64,000 nucleotides of DNA from contig NZ_QUBQ01000001.1 of assembly GCF_003388735.1 (NCBI RefSeq), positions 2,046,001-2,110,000 on the forward strand, read 5' to 3'. Below the pieces are notes generated by a model. It searched no databases and was not told the origin of the DNA. It saw only the letters and a program-made list of their open reading frames with translations. This document shows positions 17,243-24,106 of the stretch, one piece after another; within the stretch, counting starts at the first letter, position 1, and every line of letters starts with the position of its first letter. The position numbers were made by a program, and so were the translations under genes. The DNA is from Paenibacillus paeoniae. Lineage in GTDB: Bacteria > Bacillota > Bacilli > Paenibacillales > Paenibacillaceae.

Positions 17243-18451
17243 TTAATTCTGTAGCTCTTTTACAATCGTATTTGTATCGCGTGCAATAAGCAGCTCCTCG
17301 TTTGTTGGAACGACAAGTACCTTGATTCGCGAATTAGGCGTAGATATTTCTCTTGCTTCCTTGCTTCTAATGCGATTTTTTTCTTTATCCAGCTCAATGC
17401 CCAGGAACGTAATGCCTTCGCATACCGCCTCGCGTACATCCGGCGAATTCTCGCCGACGCCCGCTGTGAAGACAAGAACGTCAATGCCGTTCATGGCCGC
17501 AGCGTAGGCGCCAATATACTTGCGTAATCTATACGTGTACATATCGAAAGCCAGCTTTGCGTTTTTGTCGCCTTCATGCATCGCTTCCGTTACTTCGCGC
17601 ATATCGCTGCTTATTCCGGAGATAGCCAGCATGCCGCTATGTTTGTTCAACATGGAATTGGCTTCATTAAGCGTAAGCTCTTCTTTATTCATAACGAATG
17701 GCACAATCGCTGGGTCAATGTCACCGCTGCGTGTGCCCATCATCAATCCTTCAAGCGGCGTCATGCCCATGCTCGTATCGAATGACTTCCCGTCGAGAAT
17801 GGCCGCGCAGCTTGCTCCGTTGCCAATATGGCAGGTTACCATCTTCAGCGACTGAAGCGGTTTGTTCAAGTAACGAGCCGCCTTATCGCTCACATATGCA
17901 TGGGAAGTACCATGGAATCCGTATCTGCGAATCTTGTGCCTGCGATACAGAACAGTAGGAACCGGATACAGATACGAAGTGTTAGGCATCGTCTGATGGA
18001 ACGCCGTATCGAACACGACCACTTGCGGCACTTCAGGCATAACAGCTTCAACAGCTGTAATCCCCATCATATGGGCAGGATTATGCAGAGGCGCAAGATC
18101 AAACAGACGGCGAATTTCCAGCTTCACTTCCTGTGTTACAAGAACAGAACCCTTGAACACTTCGCCCCCGTGCACGATGCGATGACCCACTGCGTCAATC
18201 TCCGACATCGAGCCGATAACGCCATACTCCTTGTGCGTAATCATATCAATAACACGTTTGACAGCCGTTACATGATCCAGAATCTCGCTTACATCGCGTA
18301 CTTCCGGCTTATCTGCCGGCTCATGCGTAACAATGGACGAATCCATGCCAATGCGCTCTACGCGTCCGCTTGCCAGGACATTTTCATTCAACATCTCGTA
18401 TAGCTGGTATTTCAGCGAGGAGCTGCCAGCATTAATCACCAATACTTTCAT
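17243..18451 (-). CDS. ackA: Acetate kinase
   Basis: A 402-residue acetokinase-family enzyme that converts acetyl phosphate and ADP to acetate and ATP. Signatures are VLVINAGSSSLKYQLYE at the N-terminus and MGTRSGDIDPAIVPFV and FHGTSHAYVS in the body; FTAGVGENSPDVRE is near the C-terminus. The start codon overlaps the stop of the preceding dehydrogenase gene by 1 nt (TGATG), so the two are translationally coupled. No pta lies next to it. Confidence 0.97.
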   Translation of the reverse strand: MKVLVINAGSSSLKYQLYEMLNENVLASGRVERIGMDSSIVTHEPADKPEVRDVSEILDHVTAVKRVIDMITHKEYGVIGSMSEIDAVGHRIVHGGEVFKGSVLVTQEVKLEIRRLFDLAPLHNPAHMMGITAVEAVMPEVPQVVVFDTAFHQTMPNTSYLYPVPTVLYRRHKIRRYGFHGTSHAYVSDKAARYLNKPLQSLKMVTCHIGNGASCAAILDGKSFDTSMGMTPLEGLMMGTRSGDIDPAIVPFVMNKEELTLNEANSMLNKHSGMLAISGISSDMREVTEAMHEGDKNAKLAFDMYTYRLRKYIGAYAAAMNGIDVLVFTAGVGENSPDVREAVCEGITFLGIELDKEKNRIRSKEAREISTPNSRIKVLVVPTNEELLIARDTNTIVKELQN

Positions 18452-19320
18452 CAGATTCGATCCCCATCCTTATCGTATTGGAAGAAGCCGACGCCTGTCT
18501 TGGCTCCAAGATGTCTGGCACGCACCATCTTTTTAAGAACGATGGATGGACGGTATTTCAATTCTCCATATTCGCGGAACATGCGCTCAAGCGCTGCCAG
18601 AACAGAATCTAGACCGAAACGATCTGCCATCTCGAACGGGCCATGCTGGAAGGAATAGCCGACACGCATCGCATTATCGATATCTTCTGCCGATGCTACA
18701 CCTTCCTCCAGTACATGCAATGCCTCGTTGATGAACAGACAGATCAAGCGAGACGTCACAAAGCCTGGAGACTCAAATACCATGATGCCTTGCATCTGAA
18801 GAACTTCTTCTGCAAAATGCTTCGTGCGGGCGAACGTATCATCAGACGTCTTTAAGCCCAGGACGATTTCAACCAGATCGATTTTAGATACAGGGTATAT
18901 AAAATGAAGGCCGATGACGCGATTCGGCACCTTGGTTACGCTGGCAAGCTCTGTCAAGCTGAGCGTCGACGTATTGCTGGCCAGAATCGCATTCTCTCCG
19001 CAGATCGCGTCGAGCTTTTTGAATACTTCTTTTTTGGCATCCAAATCTTCCGATATCGTCTCAATGACAAGCTCGCAGCATGCAAGCTCGTCGTAGGATG
19101 ATGCCGATTGTATTCTGGATAGGATAAGCTTCTTCTCCGCTCCTGTTAGAGCCCATTTCTCGATTTGCTTATCCAAGCTGATTTCAATCATGTGCAACCC
19201 GTATGCGAGTCGTTCTTTTGTTTGCTCGATCACGATAACGTCAAGTCCTTTTGCGGCCAACATCTCCGCAATACCCTGGCCCATCGTGCCCAAGCCGATA
19301 ACTCCAACCTTTTTAATCAT
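18451..19320 (-). CDS. 3-hydroxyacyl-CoA (3-hydroxybutyryl-CoA) dehydrogenase
   Basis: A 289-residue single-domain-pair dehydrogenase. The NAD-binding motif GLGTMGQGIAEMLAAKG is at the N-terminus, the catalytic histidine is in GLHFIYPVSKIDLVEIV, and the C-terminal helical domain ends with HLGAKTGVGFFQYD. It should oxidise (S)-3-hydroxyacyl-CoA to the 3-oxoacyl-CoA, or work in reverse in butyrate-type metabolism. HFIYPVS departs from the common HFFNPVP. It is coupled to ackA, which suggests acyl-CoA/acetate metabolism, but the physiological substrate is not shown. Confidence 0.88.
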   Translation of the reverse strand: MIKKVGVIGLGTMGQGIAEMLAAKGLDVIVIEQTKERLAYGLHMIEISLDKQIEKWALTGAEKKLILSRIQSASSYDELACCELVIETISEDLDAKKEVFKKLDAICGENAILASNTSTLSLTELASVTKVPNRVIGLHFIYPVSKIDLVEIVLGLKTSDDTFARTKHFAEEVLQMQGIMVFESPGFVTSRLICLFINEALHVLEEGVASAEDIDNAMRVGYSFQHGPFEMADRFGLDSVLAALERMFREYGELKYRPSIVLKKMVRARHLGAKTGVGFFQYDKDGDRI

Positions 19321-19373
19321 TGATGCAATTGCTCCCTCTTGATAGTTTCCCCTTTATTATAACGTAATTCGAC

Positions 19374-19405
19374 CAAAAAAGAAGGCAGACACAAAGTCCG
19401 CCTTA
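19374..19405 (-). terminator. Intrinsic terminator after the FtsH-like gene
   Basis: AAGGCAGAC (19382-19390) pairs with GTCCGCCTT (19396-19404), followed on the minus strand by a run of six T. Confidence 0.85.
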
Positions 19406-19436
19406 AAATTGTAATATTGTAGACAATTTTATCAAT

Positions 19437-20930
19437 TTAAGCTGCAGTTGTTTTGGCCAGCAAGGCTCTAAAGCCGTCGCCGTCCAACGATTCCTCTTTA
19501 AGCAGTGTTGCAAGCGAGTCCGTAAACACTTGTCGATGCTCTTCAAGCTGCCGTCTCGTTTTCTCCATCAGCTCATCCAAGATGCTCTTCGTCACATCAG
19601 CCCATTTGTCAGGCGTCATCATGGAAGCGTCGATAATGCCAAGCGACGTCAAGCCCGACTCGACCAGTGTCTTCACAATACTGACAGCCTGATCGAAATC
19701 ACCGCGCGAGCCCGTGCTGCGTTCCCCGTAAAACATCTCTTCAGCAGCAGCGCCTCCAAGCGTAATCATAATTTGACCGTGAAGAAATGGTGTCGTATAC
19801 AAGTATTGGTCCTTCTGAGGTTGGTGACGCACATAACCAAGCGCACCGCCGCGCGGGGATAGCGCTACTTGCGATACGCTTCCCGGACGGACAATCTCCG
19901 CCATAATGGCATGTCCAAGCTCATGCAGCGCAACTCGCTCGCGTTCTTCCTGCGACGTCTCCCGATCTGTCTTCTCTCCTAGCATTACCTTGTCGATCGC
20001 CATCGTGAGATGACGCTCTCCAATCGTCGCATGATCTTCGCGCATGGCGTAGATCGCCGCTTCGTTCATAACCGCTTCCAGTTGAGCGCCAGAGAAGCTG
20101 TACGTTTGCTCGGCTATGCTCTCCATATTAATGTCGTCCTCCAGCGGCTTGTTGCCCGCATGAATGTTCAGAATATGAAGCCTGCCCTTCTTGTCCGGCA
20201 GTTCTACGCCGATATGACGGTCGAATCTGCCCGGGCGAAGCAACGCGCTGTCGAGCATTTCTTTCCGGTTGGTTGCGGCAATCATCAGAATGCGCGGCGA
20301 TTCATTGGCATGAATGCCGTCCATCTCTGTCAATAGCTGATTCAGCGTCTGGTCATATTCACGCTGCTGTCCCCCATCACGCTTGCCGCCAATAACTTCG
20401 ATCTCATCAATAAAAATAACTGCGCTGCTTTTTCCATCTTTTTTCGCCTTTGTGCGTGCTTCCTTGAAGAGATCGCGGATGCGACCTGCACCCACACCTA
20501 CGTACATTTCAACAAACTCACTGCCCGAAGCAGCCAAATAGACGGAATCGGTATATTGAGCCGCTGCTTTGGCAAGCAGGGTCTTGCCCGTCCCAGGCGG
20601 TCCCGCCATGAGTATGCCTTTCAGAGGTCTGATGCCCAGCTTCGCAATCTGTTCTTTTTTGACCAGAAAGTCAAGCGCCTCAATAAGCTCACTTTTTGCA
20701 CGTTCCTGTCCGCCAATATCCTCAAAGGTAAACGACGGAGACTTTACTTCGCTTCTTGACTTGCCATTCGATAGTGCGGTCAGCTTGCCGCGGCCTCTTG
20801 CCATAAAAAACAGAGCAACTCCGACAGCCGCCAACATTAAAAAAGGCAATACGTTAACGCCTAGAAATAACAAAAACAAAAAGAGTACCGGTATGAATCC
20901 TACAGCCAGCTCCAATCCGTATTTACGCAT
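19437..20930 (-). CDS. FtsH-like membrane AAA+ zinc metalloprotease (short form)
   Basis: About 497 residues, well short of canonical FtsH (about 600-650). Two hydrophobic segments lie close together near the N-terminus (about 5-45), with almost no extracytoplasmic domain between them. The AAA+ module has Walker A GPPGTGKTLLAKA, Walker B VIFIDEIEVIGG and second-region RPGRFDRHIGVE. The protease domain has the zinc motif HELGH (FtsH usually HEAGH) and the distal Asp in STGSRGDFDQA, so it looks active. ATG 20930, with GGGGGTG upstream, overlaps the preceding gene by 8 nt. It is probably a second FtsH-type protease for membrane or spore-stage substrates. Confidence 0.88.
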   Translation of the reverse strand: MRKYGLELAVGFIPVLFLFLLFLGVNVLPFLMLAAVGVALFFMARGRGKLTALSNGKSRSEVKSPSFTFEDIGGQERAKSELIEALDFLVKKEQIAKLGIRPLKGILMAGPPGTGKTLLAKAAAQYTDSVYLAASGSEFVEMYVGVGAGRIRDLFKEARTKAKKDGKSSAVIFIDEIEVIGGKRDGGQQREYDQTLNQLLTEMDGIHANESPRILMIAATNRKEMLDSALLRPGRFDRHIGVELPDKKGRLHILNIHAGNKPLEDDINMESIAEQTYSFSGAQLEAVMNEAAIYAMREDHATIGERHLTMAIDKVMLGEKTDRETSQEERERVALHELGHAIMAEIVRPGSVSQVALSPRGGALGYVRHQPQKDQYLYTTPFLHGQIMITLGGAAAEEMFYGERSTGSRGDFDQAVSIVKTLVESGLTSLGIIDASMMTPDKWADVTKSILDELMEKTRRQLEEHRQVFTDSLATLLKEESLDGDGFRALLAKTTAA

Positions 20931-21462
20931 TTGGCCACACCCCCATATGATTAGGCGTTCTAGGCAATACGATATATTTGGCACCCTCTCCGTTTCTCAA
21001 AGTCACATATACGTTGGACTCATCCATCTCGGTTACGGTAACAACATCCTTATGCTCGGAAGCGACACGCTCCATTGTTTTCGGAATATCGGAATAGGAC
21101 TTGGTTTCCATCGCTTCGGCAATGTCGAATAATGCTGTTTGCCAAATGCTGTTCAATAACGCATCTTCCTCATTTTGAATGGCGATATCCAGATTGCGTT
21201 TGCCGGCAATAGCTTTGCCCTGCTTTGTTACAGATGCATAAACATCTTTCAGACTGGCCTCATCTGACAGCTCGACCGATAAGCGTACTTTATCTTGCTC
21301 AATAACAGGTTTCTCGGCTTTTACGATACCGGGTACTTGCGTAACAGCATCTGTCAACGGTGAAGCTACCGCAACTTGCTTGTACAGCATCCATCCGCCA
21401 AATAGTGCTGCAGCGGATATCACAACGGTTATAGCGATCGGCATCATACGAAGCTTTCTCAT
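20923..21462 (-). CDS. Membrane-anchored protein coupled to the FtsH-like protease
   Basis: About 179 residues. I do not recognise a named family. One N-terminal membrane segment (about 5-27) is followed by an exported domain of mixed alpha/beta character (VRLSVELSDEASLKDVYA; VVTVTEMDESNVYVTLRN). ATG 21462 has GGAGGG 8 nt upstream. Its last 8 nt overlap the start of the FtsH-like gene, so the two are coupled and probably act together at the membrane, for example as an adaptor or substrate delivery factor (inference from coupling only). Confidence 0.75.
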   Translation of the reverse strand: MRKLRMMPIAITVVISAAALFGGWMLYKQVAVASPLTDAVTQVPGIVKAEKPVIEQDKVRLSVELSDEASLKDVYASVTKQGKAIAGKRNLDIAIQNEEDALLNSIWQTALFDIAEAMETKSYSDIPKTMERVASEHKDVVTVTEMDESNVYVTLRNGEGAKYIVLPRTPNHMGVWPNA

Positions 21463-21573
21463 ACCAATATCCCTCCAGTACTTTTGTTTATATGAATACA
21501 TCACTTATCTATCACATTTGCTATACGTTAGTATATCACATAAATATATACGATGTGTCCTGTAAAAACAGGA

Positions 21574-21596
21574 AACGGGACCATCATGGTCCCGTT
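21574..21596 (-). terminator. Terminator hairpin overlapping the ypmB-like stop codon
   Basis: AACGGGACCAT (21574-21584) pairs with ATGGTCCCGTT (21586-21596). The TGA stop of the ypmB-like gene lies at the loop (21584-21586), and the upstream arm is inside the coding sequence. T-rich sequence follows on the minus strand. Confidence 0.65.
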
Positions 21597-22123
21597 TTTG
21601 TCGGTAATGTATAAGTTTCAATTAAGGTCGCTTGCAGATTAAAGCTGTAGAATTGATATTTGTATCGTTCCTTATTGCCTTCCGGCTCCTTATAATACAC
21701 TTCCCACACCGGCTGTTCACGGAATAAGCCGGGTGTTACACGAATCATGGATGCACCAGAATGCTCGTTTAACCATTTTGTTCTAAATTGATCTTCAGAC
21801 AAGACCTCATCAGCTTTAATACGATGCAGTAAAGCTCCCTCATCATTCAAAAAGACGTAAAGCTCCGACTCTTCTTCCGTCGAACCCTGAGCAATCCATG
21901 TTGTAGCTTCCCAGACATGTTTGTACAGCTTCTCCAGAACAGCTATTTCCCCAGTAGCCATGACAGCGTCTCGCATGGCGGCTTCCTCGGACCACTTCGG
22001 CGTTTGCACCTCGCGGAAGTAAAAGCCAAACCATACTCCAAAAGCAATGATACAAGCGATAATCCCAAACAACCATCGCTTTGGCGTCATGAACGGCGGC
22101 CTTTTCCTTTCCACCGCTCTCAT
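21584..22123 (-). CDS. YpmB-like membrane protein (DUF5590)
   Basis: A 179-residue protein with one N-terminal membrane segment (about 18-37) and an exported PepSY-like alpha/beta domain, the layout of B. subtilis YpmB. The location fits: YpmB is near dinG in Bacillus too. The start at 22123 overlaps the stop of the upstream deaminase (TAATG); an internal ATG at 22090 is an alternative that still keeps the membrane segment. The function of YpmB is unknown. The last codons lie within a terminator hairpin. Confidence 0.75.
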   Translation of the reverse strand: MRAVERKRPPFMTPKRWLFGIIACIIAFGVWFGFYFREVQTPKWSEEAAMRDAVMATGEIAVLEKLYKHVWEATTWIAQGSTEEESELYVFLNDEGALLHRIKADEVLSEDQFRTKWLNEHSGASMIRVTPGLFREQPVWEVYYKEPEGNKERYKYQFYSFNLQATLIETYTLPTKTGP

Positions 22124-23424
22124 TAGCCGTTCAGTAACCGCTCGAAGCTTGCGGCTGCCTCATACCGGATTTTCTCTTCATCCAGAAGTGTACAGACACC
22201 GCTGCGTACAACCTGACGGCCATCGACCCATACATGCTTCACATCGCGGCCCGTCCCGGCATAGACCAGGTGAGAAACGATATCCGTTAGCGGATAGAAG
22301 TGCGGCTGATCCAGATCAATCGCAATAAAGTCTGCCTTGTAGCCGACTTTAAGCTTGCCGATGGAATCCCCCTGCCAGATCGCATCTGCTCCATAGGTAG
22401 TGCCAAGCTTAAGCGCCTCCCATGCAGGAATAGCTGTTGGATCACCCGATACACCTTTATGCAACAGAGCAGAATAACGAATTTCTTCGAACAAGTCCAA
22501 ATTATTGTTGCTCGCTACGCTGTCTGTACCCAGAGATACTTTCACACCGGCCTTCATCATATCCGAAAGCCTTGCAATTCCGGAGGCAAGCTTCAAATTG
22601 CTTACCGGATTGTGTGAGACGGACACGCCTTTACTCGCAAGCAATGCAATCTCGTCGTCTGTCAGATGAACGGCATGTGCAACGAGGGATGGACGCGAGA
22701 AGAAACCTAAGCGATCCAAATGCTCAACTGGCCTTACGCCGTAGTCCCGTACATTCTGCTCCACTTCAGCAAGCGTCTCGGACATATGAGTATGGAGAGG
22801 CAGATCAAGCTCATGAGCCGCTTCTACAAATTTCTCAATGTATGAAGGAGGACATGTATACGGCGCATGCGGGGAAAGCATTGTCGTTATTCTTCCGTCG
22901 GCTTTGCCGTTCCATTCCTTGGCGAATGAAATCGCATCCTGCAGCTTAGCTCTCTGCTCTTCTTCAGAACATAAGCCAATGACACCGCGGGTTAAAATCC
23001 CTCTAATCCCCCCCTGCTCCGTCATCGTCGCCACTTGCTCCATTCGATCATACATATCGACAAATGCGGTCGTACCTGTACGCAGCATCTCGACGATAGC
23101 TAACGCGCTTCCGGCTTTCGTATCCGCATCTACATATTTGGCTTCCATCGGCCACATCTTCTGCTCCAGCCATACTTGCAGGTTCTGATCGTCAGAGTAA
23201 CCTCTAAGCAGAGTCATCGCCGCATGACCGTGTGTATTTACCAATCCCGGCATAAAAGCAAGCCTGCTGCCGTCCAGTCTCTGGACATCAGGAGACAAGT
23301 CCGTTGGAGCTTCGGGTCCAACATATGTAATCAGGCCATCCGTCACAACCATATGTCCTTTTACTGTTTTTGCCGCGTCGTCCATCGTGACGAACAGGCC
23401 GTTCTCAATCCACAGCTGAGTCAT
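22123..23424 (-). CDS. mtaD: 5'-methylthioadenosine/S-adenosylhomocysteine deaminase (amidohydrolase)
   Basis: A 433-residue amidohydrolase-superfamily enzyme. Metal ligands are visible in VNTHGHAAMTLLRG, HTHMSETLAEVEQN, VAHAVHLTDDE and LGTDSVASNNNLDLFEE. MtaD/TM0936-type enzymes deaminate MTA and SAH to the inosine forms. Related enzymes deaminate aminodeoxyfutalosine in the futalosine menaquinone route, and this window also has mqnA (59.8 kb), so that substrate is possible. Its 5' end overlaps the rex 3' end by 20 nt, and its stop overlaps the ypmB-like start, so all three look cotranscribed. Confidence 0.88.
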   Translation of the reverse strand: MTQLWIENGLFVTMDDAAKTVKGHMVVTDGLITYVGPEAPTDLSPDVQRLDGSRLAFMPGLVNTHGHAAMTLLRGYSDDQNLQVWLEQKMWPMEAKYVDADTKAGSALAIVEMLRTGTTAFVDMYDRMEQVATMTEQGGIRGILTRGVIGLCSEEEQRAKLQDAISFAKEWNGKADGRITTMLSPHAPYTCPPSYIEKFVEAAHELDLPLHTHMSETLAEVEQNVRDYGVRPVEHLDRLGFFSRPSLVAHAVHLTDDEIALLASKGVSVSHNPVSNLKLASGIARLSDMMKAGVKVSLGTDSVASNNNLDLFEEIRYSALLHKGVSGDPTAIPAWEALKLGTTYGADAIWQGDSIGKLKVGYKADFIAIDLDQPHFYPLTDIVSHLVYAGTGRDVKHVWVDGRQVVRSGVCTLLDEEKIRYEAAASFERLLNG

Positions 23425-24061
23425 CGCTTACGTCTCCTTCATGATTCAAATAATAAGCCAAGCTTAACAATTCCCTGGTGAAATCCGCATTATGGATACG
23501 TACTTCATCCGGCACGCGAAGGATAGCGGGAGCAAAATTCAATATTCCTTCTACACCTACGGTTATAAATTGATTCGCAACGTTCTGTGCTTCATGAGCC
23601 GGAACGGTAATGATGCCGATTCGAATCTTCTGTTCGGCAACAACCTTCTCCAGCTCACTCATCGGCTGTACGACCAGATTGTTGATATCTGTGCCGATCT
23701 TCTCAGGATGAACATCAAATACGGCCGTGATCTGCATGTTATCCTTGGAGTATTTATTATAATTGCATAATGCTCGTCCGAGATTGCCGGCGCCAACCAG
23801 CGCAACTTTGATCGTCTGATTTAATTTTAGAATCTGCCTGATCTTCTCAATCAAATACAGGACATCATAGCCTATGCCTTTACGGCCGAACTCGCCGAAG
23901 TAAGCCAAATCTTTGCGGATTTGAGCGGGATTCAGATCCAGCTTCACGCCCAGTTCCTGCGATGATACGGTCTGTATTTCCCTAATATGCAGTTCATTCA
24001 GCACTTGTAGATAAATCGGAAGTCGTCTGACGACCGCCTCGGATATTTTTGCAGACTTCAT
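23405..24061 (-). CDS. rex: Redox-sensing transcriptional repressor Rex
   Basis: About 218 residues. An N-terminal winged helix (ISEAVVRRLPIYLQVL; LGVKLDLNPAQIRKDLAYFG) is followed by a Rossmann domain that binds NADH/NAD+ (VALVGAGNLGRALCNY). Rex represses fermentation and respiration genes until NADH is high. In B. subtilis it controls genes such as ldh and cyd. ATG 24061 is chosen with AAGGAG 9 nt upstream; a TTG at 24070 is inside that region. It overlaps mtaD by 20 nt. The targets in this organism are not visible here. Confidence 0.95.
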   Translation of the reverse strand: MKSAKISEAVVRRLPIYLQVLNELHIREIQTVSSQELGVKLDLNPAQIRKDLAYFGEFGRKGIGYDVLYLIEKIRQILKLNQTIKVALVGAGNLGRALCNYNKYSKDNMQITAVFDVHPEKIGTDINNLVVQPMSELEKVVAEQKIRIGIITVPAHEAQNVANQFITVGVEGILNFAPAILRVPDEVRIHNADFTRELLSLAYYLNHEGDVSDDSAVD

Positions 24062-24106
24062 GGGTACCAACTCCTTCTAATCGGGGTTGTATGCGTGAAA
24101 ACTTGA

